A stretch of 64,000 bases of DNA from positions 310,001-374,000 of the forward strand of contig JALBYC010000011.1 in assembly GCA_023212645.1 (NCBI GenBank), given 5' to 3'. Shown here piece by piece: positions 37,744 to 49,000 of this stretch. The notes below the pieces were generated by a model. It was given only the letters and a program-made list of their open reading frames with translations. It made no database searches and was not told the DNA's origin. The DNA comes from Farysia itapuensis (lineage: Eukaryota; Basidiomycota; Ustilaginomycetes; Ustilaginales; Ustilaginaceae). Made by a program: the position numbers and the translations under genes. The number at the start of each line of letters is the position of its first letter. Positions within the stretch are counted from its first letter, which is position 1.

Positions 37744-39987
37744 ATGGGACCTGTCATTCCCTCGCCGCACGCGCCGCAGCCATCGGCTCTGGCCAAGCTC
37801 TCCTTGCGCGACAAGCTGCTTCTAGCACAGGCAGTTCACGAGATTGGCACATCGCCGCCCGACTGGGGCAAAGTGTCGGCTCTGCTCCTTGCCCATCCCC
37901 TCATTCGGCAGCAATCGCGTCTAGAGCAGGCAGCACATGCCGGGCTCACACTTGGTCGGATCTTTGGCACGCGCGAATGTGAACGTGCCTGGACGGCGCT
38001 CATGCGCCAGCGCGGGCTCGTACTGAGCAAAGAAGAGTCTGGACCAGAGGTCAACGTCACACCACAAGCCGCGTCCAACAAGCCGAAAGAGCCGCGTGGA
38101 CTGCAGCCAAGAATGGACCGCAAGTCCCAGCTCGCACTCGCACAGCTGCTGTATGCCGAGAGAATGGAGGAGCTCAAGGATCAGATTCGCGAAAAGGAAC
38201 AACTGTTCAAGAGTCTCGTTAAAGAGATTGACGAGATCAAGTCTGGCCAGGCCGACGCTCGTTTGGAGATGGAGCTGCGTATCGAGATGGAGAATCTCGC
38301 CAAAGGACCGCCGCTGGCGCCGACCACTCCAGGTGGCACGGTCATTGGAAGCGCAACGGGTGTCACTACTCCTGGCGGCACGATGATCACACCTACCAAG
38401 ACCAAAGTCAAGGGTCGAGCACGGGGCGAAAGCTCTGCAACAACGCCCGGAACTGATCTAACCAAGACTTCACCTCGCTCTGACTACACAGGCAGCGGCT
38501 CGAATCCCAACAGCGCCAGCAAGAAGGGCGATTCTGCAAAGAGCCGCAAGATGAGCGACCGGCGCGCCAGCATTGGCGACCAAAGCACCATCGACTCGCC
38601 CACCAAATCGATGCCTGGACCGGTCACTTCCTTACCCAGCACGCCTTCCATCACGCTCCCCGCGCCCATCATCACGGCGCCTACCACCACATCGACGTCC
38701 GCAAACGCGGGTGCTTCAACAACAGCAGGTACAGAGGACGAAGGCACAGGAATGACGACGGCTGAAGCCGAACAGGCTGTTGCATCTGCTGCCGCAGAAG
38801 CGGCAGTGAGCGCGCTCCAAAACGAAACACCTTCCGCAGCTGACGATTCGGCGGCAAGCCTGAAGCTGGGGCCAAGTGCTGAGGTCGGCGCAACCAGCAC
38901 TGATCTTAGCTCCGAAGCGGTGACGGCAGCAAGCAACACTGCGCCAGCAGCTGACGTTGTGGTCAAAGAAAAGACTCCAGACGTAAACGCAGATGAAGAC
39001 ATGGATGTCGACGCATCGCAAGCCGCCATCGCCTCTGCCATAGCCGCTGCCGCGCGCGAGGACACCTCGACAAAGCGCAAACGAAACGGAGACGAAGCAG
39101 AAGCGCGCACATCTCAGAGCGAGGCAGCCGCGTCCCCGACAAAGAAGGGTCGCGTTGCGCAGGAAACACTTGCAGACAGCGAGGACGAAGCTGAGGCTGC
39201 CATTGATGCTAAAGCGCCTGTTGTGGCTGAGAGGGAACGCAGATCTTCGCGAGGATCGCAGAAAGGTCCGTCTACAGGAGAAGAGGAAGAGGCGGAGGAG
39301 TTGACTCGGTCGGGACGACTGGGCCGTCGTCGCAGCCAGGCCAAGACTGAGCAGGCAAGCTCTGCGAGAGCAAGCTCCTCTAAAGTAGGTGATGAAGACG
39401 AGCAAGGTGATAGAACAAACGACGATAGCGAAGAAGACGATGAGGATGCTGCAGAGGAGGGTGACGACGATGGCGACACAAAGCGCACGACGCGCGGATC
39501 AGCGTCGCGGACCACTCCAGCGCGCAATCGGTACAACTCTGCGTCTTCTGCAGCCCGCGCCCGCCGTGGTTCGCGTGCAGCGGTATCACCTGCGATCAAG
39601 GAGGAAGTCACCCCGACGCCGGCTACGGCCGTGCAGAGCGAGCGGGAGAAGGCACACCGACGCAAGCAGACGCAAGTGCTAATGATGCTCCTCACCGAAG
39701 TCTCGAACCATACCCACGGCAACTTGTTCCACGCACCGATCAAGGAACAAGACGCACCAGACTACTACCAGCTGATCAAGCAGCCCCTCGACATCAAGAC
39801 CATTCGAGCGAGAATCAAGGAGGGCGCCATCTCTTCAGCATCGCAGCTGCGCAAGTCTCTCAACCTCATGTTTGCCAACAGCCTAATCTACAACCGTCCA
39901 GGCACCGAGGTGCACAGGATGGCAAGCGAGATGTTCAAAGCGTCCGAGACTATCTTTGGACAGTATGAGGGCACGAGGCGCTACTAG
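37744..39987 (+). CDS. Bromodomain protein, BRD8/Bdc1-type NuA4 subunit candidate
   Basis: 747 residues. The N-terminus (LSLRDKLLLAQAVHEIG, DWGKVSALLLAHPLI) followed by a helix LYAERMEELKDQIREKEQLF then KSLVKEIDEIKSGQADARLE matches the architecture of BRD8, where the same W-S-L-R start and E-R-V-E-E-L-K-K helix occur. The middle 400 residues are Ala/Ser/Thr-rich and acidic. The C-terminal bromodomain (about 640-740) reads LMMLLTEVSNHTHGNLFHAP, DYYQLIKQPLDIKTIRARI and MFANSLIYNRPGTEV, with the acetyl-lysine Asn in IYNRPG. BRD8 and S. pombe Bdc1 are subunits of the NuA4/Tip60 acetyltransferase. Other single-bromodomain proteins are possible but fit the N-terminus less well. Confidence 0.8.
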   Translation: MGPVIPSPHAPQPSALAKLSLRDKLLLAQAVHEIGTSPPDWGKVSALLLAHPLIRQQSRLEQAAHAGLTLGRIFGTRECERAWTALMRQRGLVLSKEESGPEVNVTPQAASNKPKEPRGLQPRMDRKSQLALAQLLYAERMEELKDQIREKEQLFKSLVKEIDEIKSGQADARLEMELRIEMENLAKGPPLAPTTPGGTVIGSATGVTTPGGTMITPTKTKVKGRARGESSATTPGTDLTKTSPRSDYTGSGSNPNSASKKGDSAKSRKMSDRRASIGDQSTIDSPTKSMPGPVTSLPSTPSITLPAPIITAPTTTSTSANAGASTTAGTEDEGTGMTTAEAEQAVASAAAEAAVSALQNETPSAADDSAASLKLGPSAEVGATSTDLSSEAVTAASNTAPAADVVVKEKTPDVNADEDMDVDASQAAIASAIAAAAREDTSTKRKRNGDEAEARTSQSEAAASPTKKGRVAQETLADSEDEAEAAIDAKAPVVAERERRSSRGSQKGPSTGEEEEAEELTRSGRLGRRRSQAKTEQASSARASSSKVGDEDEQGDRTNDDSEEDDEDAAEEGDDDGDTKRTTRGSASRTTPARNRYNSASSAARARRGSRAAVSPAIKEEVTPTPATAVQSEREKAHRRKQTQVLMMLLTEVSNHTHGNLFHAPIKEQDAPDYYQLIKQPLDIKTIRARIKEGAISSASQLRKSLNLMFANSLIYNRPGTEVHRMASEMFKASETIFGQYEGTRRY

Positions 39988-40480
39988 AGCGCAAAACCCT
40001 ACTGTACCGTCTGATCGGCCGCAGATCTGAGTGGGAGTTGCACTAAAATTCTTTCAAAATAAATGTGCAAGTTAAAATGTGACAGAAAAGAAGGCAAAAA
40101 ATATGAGTACCGCGTGATGGCGTTTGAAAGCTGTCATATGCTTCCGCCTCGCTTCCGTGCGGTTGAGTCAATCTTGGGCATCGATCGGCGCGTTTGACGT
40201 CGAGCAAGATGACGGACGTCGCAGTCGGGATTCGAAAAGCCGTACATGCATCTCGTCGAAGTCGCCATTTGAATCCCATGACCTGATCTGGGCAGTGGTA
40301 TGCGTCTCTTTTGTGATTGGCCATCCCCAACCAACGGCGATATCGGCTACAAGCAACAAAGAGGGATGAACGTGCATAGTCTAGACTGCTCGGTAAAAGC
40401 GGGATGTGGGGGAGACATGCGAGATGTGTGAAAATAAGGCGTCCGGAATGACCCGACTTAATGGGGCTTTTCGCAGCGCC

Positions 40481-40527
40481 CTCTCTCAGATTGCCGGGCT
40501 GAGAGAGAGCGCGCGCGCGCGCGCGCG
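40481..40527. repeat. Hairpin next to alternating GC tract
   Basis: A perfect 9-bp inverted repeat (CTCTCTCAG at 40481-40489, CTGAGAGAG at 40499-40507) flanks a 9-base loop ATTGCCGGG. It is immediately followed by an alternating GC run at 40509-40527, and then AGAGATAG. Alternating GC favours Z-form DNA and the arms can form a cruciform. Confidence 0.75.
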
Positions 40528-41248
40528 AGAGATAGCCGGCTATTCCTGGCGGGGAGAGGGAATTAATCCGTGACTAGGAAATTTCAGAGACGCCACTGTG
40601 CCAGCTTGGCATGGAAGCCACGAACGCGTCGGGGACGGAAGATAGAGAGATTCTGGAGAGGCTTATGTCTCGGAAGGGGGGTGACATGTCACGATTGTCC
40701 ATGCAAATCGACAGCGCACCGTGATTTGCAGATGGTCGATCGACAACGAAGAAGCACACACTATCTTTCGGTCGAGATTGCATGAAAATTGACGTGAATC
40801 GCCCTCGCCGAACGACGTTTTTCATGACATGTCTGTCTGCCTACCTCGGCGACCATGGAAGCATGCGTCGCCTTGCCCATCTTGCGACCGGTGCTCCGGC
40901 TTCGGCATCTAGTGTGAGCGCCAAAAGCAGTGCAAGACGCCGCGAATTCGCATACGCAATCATATGTGCGATTGCTTACCTACAATTTTGGCGTGATTGG
41001 CGTGAAACGGTGACTCGGACCTCGTGCTTGACCTTGAGTATCTCGATGACCATGACCATCTCGACGCGTTCGTGCGCGGATGGTTGGCCTACCGTCTTGC
41101 ACTCACCCTTGTCTGGCTTGGGCTGGGCTGAATAGAAAAGAGAATACGGATTGGGGATTCCATTATCGGCATGTACCCGCTGCGCTTGAATTTGAATCGC
41201 ATTTGCTCAAGGCGTCCGTCGGGCACACGTCGGTCGGGTCGATCCAAC

Positions 41249-41263
41249 GTGTGTGTGTGTGTG
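41249..41263. repeat. GT dinucleotide run
   Basis: Seven and a half GT units after AAC; a simple microsatellite in the promoter-side region of the Ecl1-like gene. Confidence 0.8.
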
Positions 41264-41746
41264 TGCCATTTCTGTCGTGATTTTTGCCTCGGCACTGAGG
41301 CCTTTACCCTGGGCCGCCCCCCTTTGTAATTAGCCGCAGCTGATCCCACACCCTCTTTGACCCGCGTTTGGACAGAGATGGCAAAGATTGCCGCTTGGCT
41401 TGGCCCTCCTCCTTCCATCCTTCTCCCATCTGCTTCATCACCGTCCTCAACAACAACAACGACTATGCCCTCCCACGTCACCTAGAACCGCAATTATCCA
41501 CCTCTGAGGAAACAAGACAACCTCGGGTTTGCTTGCCAGCATCCTTTCTTTTAAGCTCACAGATACTCCATCCTTGTCCGGGCGGACGTAGACACGTGTC
41601 TGTCCGCGCTCTCTCTCGACGTTCGAAAGCCTGTCCCAGCTGACAGTCACTCGCCGTCCGTCTGGCTGAGCGCGTGCTCCATCTCAGCATATGCTCCCTC
41701 ACTACCTCTCGAAACGCACATCTTAATTGCGCTTTTCACCCACAAT

Positions 41747-44700
41747 ATGCCTCTCGCACCATTAGCCCGACCGTCAGGGTCGACAGCCAAGCCCAAGGGC
41801 AAGGCCGCACAACTTGCTGCTCGCAAGACTGGCAAATCAGGCGACGATGCTCAAGACAGTGACGATGACGAAGAGACTACCACAGATGACAGCAGCGACG
41901 AAGAGACTGCCCTCGAAATGGACGGACAGGAGCTGTGGACGCAGACGTACTGCGCCACCTGCGACTGCCTCATCGAGCCAGGCGAAGGTATCGCTCAGAC
42001 CGACGGTGCCGCCGATGAACCTTTGCCCACTCCTCACACAACTCTCAAAAGTCGATCAGGCACGATAAAGGCGCGCACCTCTAGCAACACTTCAGATCAG
42101 CCTTTGAAACCCTCGGCCAGCGACGACCTCTCCAAAGACGCCAACAACAGTGCAGGTCCCAGCAATCTCAAGCGTATACACTCGGCAGGTCGTTTACAAG
42201 CACGAGCAGGCACCGGCCCGCTTGGTCCTCACAAACGTACCGGCAGTGCAGGCAGTCGACTCAATGCCTTAAGCGAGCTCCGACCGACAACAAAGCTCAA
42301 CGAAGTCAAAACCGTCAAGCCAAAGACGACAGCCAACGACACAGCCGCACTAAAGGGCCGCAAGAGTCCAGCTATCTCGAGGCCTAGTTCGGCTGCCAGC
42401 AGCAAGTCACAGTCCAATGGCAGCGACCCTTCCTCTTTCAAGTCCACCGATGCCTCTGCTGCAAGTGGTGCCGCTCGACCCAAGGGCCGTGGCTTCTTGG
42501 GCGGACTCACGCCAGCAGCTCTCAAGCAGCAACAAGCAGAGATGGCCTCCAAACGCAATGCCCCGCTCCCCCTCTACTGCTCCGAACGTTGCCGCCTCAT
42601 CGATGAGCGACGCTCCTCTGGTCTAGGTGAACTTGCTCAGTATCTCTCACAACCTTTGGCTCCACCTGGACAAACGGCGTGGGCACCAGCTCCGGCTTGG
42701 CCACGAACCACCAGCATGCCTTCGGTGCCTAATGCGTATGCCCTCGGCACTCCAGAGAGCGAATGTATGTGTCCAGAATGTTTGGACAAATATGCAGAGG
42801 GCGGCAGCGCTGGTGGCGCCACAATCCCAAGTGGTGCCAGCGACACGGCCACTGAAAGCTCTACTGGCTATGTCTATGGACGAATTCCCTCCAGCCAAAA
42901 GCCGAGAACGGCTAGCGGTCGAATGGTCACTCCGCTCAATCTTCATGCACCGGATTCTGGTGCAGACAGCTACTTTCCCTCGCCTTTGCCATACAAGCAG
43001 GGTCCGAACTTTAGCCCACGCGTGCGTCCAGCTGACGCGGCGCCCCAATCTCCCTCGGCCGTAAGTGCAGGCAAAGCCAGTGCGTCGGGGACGGATGGAA
43101 GCTGTGTCAGCTCCGAAAGCGGCAGTAGCCTCTGGGAACCGAGGATCAAGCATCCGGCCCAGCGTGGTAGCAGTCCGTCTCGCAGTGCTCGTCAAAGGAC
43201 CTCCACCACCAACAGCCTTGCGGACATCACCTCGGGTCAGACAACAAGCACGGCCACGCCTGCTTTGACGCCTCGCCATTCCATGATTGCAACACCCCTC
43301 GCCACCTCCAGCAACACCGCCAAAGCTGCTCATCGTCTCTCCGTCCCTGTCTTTGGCCCAACGCAAGAGGATGATGAGGAGTTCCAACACCAGCAGCACA
43401 GCAATCAGCCCACGTCTGCCAACCTATCCAAGTCTTTCTCGAGCTCGCTTAGGACACACAGTGCTATGGGCAGTGGCCCTCTCAGCTTACTGCACAAAGA
43501 TAGGCAGCATCACGCTGCGCCCTCTGTCGATGTCTTCAGCGATCATGTCGGCAGCCCAGGTGCTAGAGGCTCTCTTCTCTCGCGAAGCTTGGCTAGCGAG
43601 CACACTCTGATTGGCGCAAGTGGCATCACGCTCTCGAATCAGCATGGCCAGTTAGCCACCACGCCTGCCATCAACGAGCACACCAGCCGCTCGTTCGGTA
43701 TGAAAGATGCAGATGCCTCTGCTTCATCGCACATCTCTTTGGCGAAGCGGGCTGGCGCTCCCGCCCGTTCTGACTCTACTTTCTCCAGGTCCGGTCTAGG
43801 TGACGATTCAAGCCTCGCTGTTGGCAGCCTTCGAAGGGCTCAGTCTCGCGCTGATGGTCTTTCGGCAACGTCAGCAGGCCGCACAACGAACACTGCCGAC
43901 AAGCGCACCGACATGCGCCGACAGTCTTTTCTGGGCACGCATGCATCCGAGCGTAGAAACTCGAACGCAGTGTCTATCGCCAGCTCTGGTTCTGGGTCCA
44001 ACACCAGTGGATGGCTCCGATCGCTGTCGTCCGCCTGGCTAAATTGGCGCGGAACGGCCTCTCCTGCCCCTCTCCACAATGACGCTGAATCTCAGTCGGG
44101 CATGGAAAGCAGTGGTGAATGGCCGTCTCACACTGACCAGTCTAGTCGCAGAGAAAGCACCACCTCGCGCGACAGTGGGGCAGACGCAGTACTGCAACGC
44201 CGTGACTCTTCCGTGAACAATCAAGGCAGTGTGTACAGCGCTTCGCCTGCACGATCCGGTAGGGCGTCGATGTCGCTCTCTCCTCGCGCAGCGTCTCGGG
44301 ATCGCAGTGCCGGTATCACTCCCACGCAAAGTCTCGTTGCCAAGCCGACGATTCGTCGAGGAAGCGTGCCTGCCTTTGTTCGCGAAATTGGCCAAGGAGA
44401 GATTCCAGGCGATGCCTCGGATCAGAAAGGCCACGAGACAACAAACTCTTCTCTAAGCACCAAGACGGGCCTTTCCGATCTTGAGCGAGACGAAGAGCGT
44501 CGCCGTCGACATCTGGAGAAGAGGGAAGCTCGTCATCGACGTAGCCGAGACATTGCTGTGTTGCCTCCGCTGCTTGCTCCACCTAGTCGAAGCGGAAGCA
44601 GCACAAATCTGTACGGACAGATGCCCCGAAGCGCGCGTACTTATTCAAGCGGCCGAACGCAGATGTACGTTGGCAGCGCTGGCTCAGGCCACGCTCCCAA

Positions 44701-45796
44701 TCAAGTTCCTCAGTCGCCAAGTGCTCTGCGAAGTCCTTACCACAGCAGTTTCGCCCTAGCTCAAGACGCTACTCGAGCTGCTATGGCTCCTGCAAGACCC
44801 AACAGCGCTGCCGGATATCATGCCATGCCTTACGGTGCAGGCACGTCTCCTCGCACCAAAGGCCTTGGCTGGGGTGCTATGACATCCATTGCCCCTCAGC
44901 CGTTGGCGTCCATTGTGCCTACGCACCCTCATCCGCACGGCCATTCAGCACATCACCTGCCCGGCCACGAGCATCGCCACAGCATCAGCTACGGCCATGC
45001 TGCCGCGCTAGCCGCTCGTCATGCGCACCATGATAGTCAGGCTCATGGTCACCGACATCACCAGCATGCTCAGCATGGCTCGGGTCATCCTCATCATCGC
45101 CCGGCTTCGCGCAACGCTTCAACCAAGCCTGCTCTGGAGCGTCACTCGACCACGCCAGCCATGGCGACTCTGCATCGAAGTCCAACTCCCAGCGTGCCTG
45201 AAGACGGCGGCGAAATGACATCGCAAGCTCTGACGTCGGGTGACTTTATCAGTCGACCCAACTCTGCCATGGCCGCTCCTCAGCAGACCTCTCAGCAGCA
45301 AGCGCGACATCACCGAAGCTCGCTCATGCCGCCTCCTCGGTCCCGGTCCTCACAGAGTGTGCGACCGCTGAGCGGCATCCAGCCAACGACGCCCATGGTT
45401 GCTGAAGACGATGTGGAAGAAAGTGCTACCGTGCACGCACCGCGACCCCACTACCCATCGCAAGCTTCCAACCAGCCTCACCGGACTTGGAGCTACGATC
45501 ATCTGGGCGGAAGTGGTCTCAAGACGTATCCCATCCTGCAACTTCCAGATCGAGAGACGCACGATGTGTATGACCCTGGGTGGGGTCTGGGTGCTGGCGG
45601 TCTCGCCAAGCATCTCGGCGCAACCACTATTTCCGCCGCTGCTCCGCGCGAATTCGCCCCCTCGAGCTTGAAGAACACAATCGCCGCGAATGACACTTCC
45701 ACGCCCCAACCGCCACTGCCATCACCGAATTCCAACTCGAGCGTTCAGAAAGGTTTCCAGCCCCACCGCAAGAAACTCTTCTACTTTGACGCATAA
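41747..45796 (+). CDS. Large Ecl1-like zinc-binding domain protein with His-rich segment
   Basis: 1349 residues, one exon. Near residue 68 is a C-x2-C site (YCATCDCLIEPGEG) and near 275 is LYCSERCRLIDERRSSG; together they match the two half-sites of the fungal Ecl1/2/3 zinc-binding family (life-span regulators), except that about 200 disordered residues separate them. A third cluster ECMCPECLDKY is near 339. The remaining 1000 residues are Ser/Ala/Pro-rich and disordered. Residues about 1060-1125 are very His-rich (HPHPHGHSAHHLPGHEHRH is one part). The small yeast Ecl1 proteins respond to zinc or iron starvation and extend chronological lifespan; a role in metal or nutrient response here is inferred. 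The rest of the chain is unrecognised. Confidence 0.65.
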   Translation: MPLAPLARPSGSTAKPKGKAAQLAARKTGKSGDDAQDSDDDEETTTDDSSDEETALEMDGQELWTQTYCATCDCLIEPGEGIAQTDGAADEPLPTPHTTLKSRSGTIKARTSSNTSDQPLKPSASDDLSKDANNSAGPSNLKRIHSAGRLQARAGTGPLGPHKRTGSAGSRLNALSELRPTTKLNEVKTVKPKTTANDTAALKGRKSPAISRPSSAASSKSQSNGSDPSSFKSTDASAASGAARPKGRGFLGGLTPAALKQQQAEMASKRNAPLPLYCSERCRLIDERRSSGLGELAQYLSQPLAPPGQTAWAPAPAWPRTTSMPSVPNAYALGTPESECMCPECLDKYAEGGSAGGATIPSGASDTATESSTGYVYGRIPSSQKPRTASGRMVTPLNLHAPDSGADSYFPSPLPYKQGPNFSPRVRPADAAPQSPSAVSAGKASASGTDGSCVSSESGSSLWEPRIKHPAQRGSSPSRSARQRTSTTNSLADITSGQTTSTATPALTPRHSMIATPLATSSNTAKAAHRLSVPVFGPTQEDDEEFQHQQHSNQPTSANLSKSFSSSLRTHSAMGSGPLSLLHKDRQHHAAPSVDVFSDHVGSPGARGSLLSRSLASEHTLIGASGITLSNQHGQLATTPAINEHTSRSFGMKDADASASSHISLAKRAGAPARSDSTFSRSGLGDDSSLAVGSLRRAQSRADGLSATSAGRTTNTADKRTDMRRQSFLGTHASERRNSNAVSIASSGSGSNTSGWLRSLSSAWLNWRGTASPAPLHNDAESQSGMESSGEWPSHTDQSSRRESTTSRDSGADAVLQRRDSSVNNQGSVYSASPARSGRASMSLSPRAASRDRSAGITPTQSLVAKPTIRRGSVPAFVREIGQGEIPGDASDQKGHETTNSSLSTKTGLSDLERDEERRRRHLEKREARHRRSRDIAVLPPLLAPPSRSGSSTNLYGQMPRSARTYSSGRTQMYVGSAGSGHAPNQVPQSPSALRSPYHSSFALAQDATRAAMAPARPNSAAGYHAMPYGAGTSPRTKGLGWGAMTSIAPQPLASIVPTHPHPHGHSAHHLPGHEHRHSISYGHAAALAARHAHHDSQAHGHRHHQHAQHGSGHPHHRPASRNASTKPALERHSTTPAMATLHRSPTPSVPEDGGEMTSQALTSGDFISRPNSAMAAPQQTSQQQARHHRSSLMPPPRSRSSQSVRPLSGIQPTTPMVAEDDVEESATVHAPRPHYPSQASNQPHRTWSYDHLGGSGLKTYPILQLPDRETHDVYDPGWGLGAGGLAKHLGATTISAAAPREFAPSSLKNTIAANDTSTPQPPLPSPNSNSSVQKGFQPHRKKLFYFDA

Positions 45797-46038
45797 CAAA
45801 TTTTTCCCCCTCTGTTTCAACTGACTCACTTTGCAACGGGCTCTATTAAGCATACCATCTTCCTCGTCAAGGGACTATTCTCTCCTACCTACTTTGCAAG
45901 CAGTCTTTCCGCGCAGTACCCGAATCTAATCACGGTCTTTCATGTACTAATATACCATCCGGCTACGTTCTCTGCCTCTCCAAATTCCACGTTTGCACAA
46001 CATTTGCTTCGATTGGGTGTGTTTGCGCATTGGGAATC
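45797..46038. other. Convergent 3' intergenic region (Ecl1-like / TRL1)
   Basis: 242 bases between two stop codons. No gene or element seen. Confidence 0.4.
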
Positions 46039-49000
46039 TTAGGACATGGCGAATATGCGGCCTTGTACGGTGATGGGATGGGGGAGGGGGAGTGCAAAGA
46101 TAGGTGGTGTGGTGGGGGGGGAAGGTGTTGCGTTGGTAGCGTGGGTGGTGACGACGTGGTTGGCGCGGTAGGGACGGACGTCGTTACTGCGAGTGGCTAT
46201 GGTGATGTGGGGCGTCCAGTCGGTGGCCAAACTGTCAAAGGCGTGGGAAAGTTGTTTCTCGCGCGGTGTTTCTGGTGGGATAACGGGCGGGTCCGTCGTA
46301 GCGGTGGAGGAGGAGGAGGAGGAGCGGGGGAGGACGCCGAGGTTGATTGCAGTGATGGGGAAGGTGAGCAGCGAGTCCCGCTCGTAGAGGAGTGTGTTGA
46401 GGGATAGTTCGAACACGTACTCACGCTCGCTGGTCGAACGCGCCGCGGCTGCATTTTTGGCGACGAGATCGGCGCAGAAAGCCCACTTTGCATCAGCCAG
46501 CTCCATCTGCGTCCTTGTCGGACGCGGTTGCAGTGACGGCTCGTCGTCCGAACGCACGGCTGAAGAGAGATTGCTCGAGTGAACTAGCGTGATATGTGGC
46601 CGGAGATTTAGCCGTCCCGCAGCACGCACCATAGCGTAGAACGTTTGCGCCTCGTCAAATCCCTCGCCACCACCACCACCGCCACCGCCTGATGCGAAGA
46701 AGCCGTCCAAGAGCGACCTCATATCCAGCTCAACCGCCACACCAAAGTACCTCGGCGACGGAGCTTGTTCCTCAACAGCCTCGCTGCCAGATGGCTGTGT
46801 AGATTTGCCCTGCTGCTGGTGTTTTGGCTCGACTGTCCACGCGGCCGCGTGGGCGAGAGCCGCCTCCACCCGTGCATTATCCGGCATGGTCCACCCCAAC
46901 ATGGGGCAGAGCGTGTTGAGCACCGCGTCTAGATTCTCCCGTGGCGTGTTGGCGATACTGAGCGTGACGACGTGATCAAACTTAGCGTCTCCCCAGCCTT
47001 GGTCGCCCTCACCGCCGAGACTGGAGGCAAAAGGCTGAAGACCCTCGAGAAAGCGCCAGAGGATCTGCTCGTGCGACTTGAGCCCTGCAATCGAGTGCGG
47101 ACTTGCATCAGCTCGCAGCGTCTGGTGGTTCGAGCCGCGCTGTTCGATGCGTGTTGCACAGACACGGTGTAATGTGTTCAGCGGCAGTGCATCGAGGTTG
47201 TATGCGAGAGCCACTGTGCGGATCCGGCCAACGCGCGGTGGCGGTGGGCGCTTACCCTTTCCACCCCTCTCGTCGCTCGATGGGCGCTGGGAGAGGTGAG
47301 TACACAGATCCATAAGCTCGTCCCGATGCTGAAACAAGTGGTTGTTCTTGTCCGCAAACAGCACGTAGTCATCCACCGTCGCGTGTGCACGCAAATCCTT
47401 CTCGACGCTGGCGAGAAAGCCTTTCTTGGACTTAAAGTCGTCCGACTGCACCAGTCCGACGAGCGATGGGAACAGGTGTTGCAAAGCTACGGCGAGGATT
47501 GTCTTGCCACAGCCCGGAACGGCGATGGGTGCCAACACGGTTTTCGTAAACAGACGATCGTCTTTCCCGAGCGCATTGGCGTGGTCGGGACTGTGGGACA
47601 TTGCGGTGCCGCCGAGTTTGGCAAGATGTGCCTTTCCGTCATCCGTACGCATGTACTGGAGAAAAGCGTTACGCATCGCAATGATGCCTTTGTTCTGGCC
47701 CAAATGGGCAAACAGAGCAGGTTGCGGTTTGACCTTGCGTTCAGCACAGCCGTACAGTCGATCGTAGCACCACTGTACAAACAGCCGTGTTTCCGGTCGC
47801 TTTGACTTCGGCTGTGGCATTTCCGGCGGGACAAGGCCCGCGTTCTGAGCTTCGAGGCGGAGTGCCGACGCTGCTTGAGCGGTTTCGTGGTTCAAGCGTT
47901 TTTGCTCGCGCTTTTTAGCTGCTTTTGACAGGGGTTCGCTTGGAATCTGGGTGCTAGGTGTTGGCATAGACTCCAGGGACGTGGGGGCCGCTGCTGGCTC
48001 GTAGTGCACTTGCTTCTCCCATGTGGTTTTTTGAGAGACCATCTTGCGTGTGAGCTCGCGCCAGTCTCGGTACATGAGGTACGGCTCGTCAAACTTGACT
48101 TTGTAGAACCAGGCTTGGCCGGGTTGGTACGGTGGACTGACGACGTGCTCGTGGACAATAGGGGTTGAGGGCATGTGGGTGCGGATGACGAAGCCTTCGA
48201 TCGGCTCGCCCTCCCATGCACCTGTCTTCTCAATTTCGGCCGTGACACGTTGCACCTCGCTCAAGGTCTGCATCTCAATCCACCGCGTGGGGATAAACCC
48301 CCAATTGGCGGCAAACGTGTCGACTTCCGGCATGGAGCGCGTCTTGAACTGCACAGCGTTGGCGTTGAGCCCGTGCAGGTGGAGTCCCGACCGTTCTTTC
48401 GAGTACTCCAGCACGTGCTCCTCGAAAGTGTCGTCGCAAAGTTCAAACGCAGCTGTTTCGTTACGATGCCACAATTCTGCAGCTAGTTGGGTAGTGGTCT
48501 TGCCGACAGAGGAGAGATGACGTTGAAGCCATCTCTCGCCCATCTGGGCATGTGTCGTTTCTGTGCCTTCAATACTGCCGAGTGAATGCTTACTCGTCAC
48601 CAGGAGCTGCGATTCGGACAGCGAGGAGACGAAAATGATACAGCCGTTCTCTTTGAACGTCATGACGTACGGCGCTGTGGTATGTGCGGCAATGGACGCC
48701 GGTTTGGTCCATGGCATCTCGTCCAGATTGAAGAACTTGTCGTACCCTCGTACCACGATTCTGTGTCGTGCGGGCTGTCCCGCTGGTGTTTGCACTCGTT
48801 CTGTGAACAGTCCTCGTGCCAGTGTAGGCAGTTCAGCGCCGGTGGAAGTCGATTTCCGGTAGGCGAACTCGGCGACTTTCCACGAAAGCAGATGGTGTTG
48901 TCCATGATTCACACTTTGGACGAAGTGACCTGTGGATCGGATCAACTTCTTGGGTCTTTTCCGAGCTTCGTCTAGGGCTTGTACCAGAGCTGTTGACGCT

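Larger units (their letters stand above)
39988..41746. other. 1.8 kb gene-free region upstream of the Ecl1-like gene
   Basis: No gene found on either strand. It holds a hairpin and GC tract at 40481-40527, a GT run at 41249-41263 and a long pyrimidine-rich stretch at about 41380-41740 that is probably promoter and leader of the downstream gene. Confidence 0.4.
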
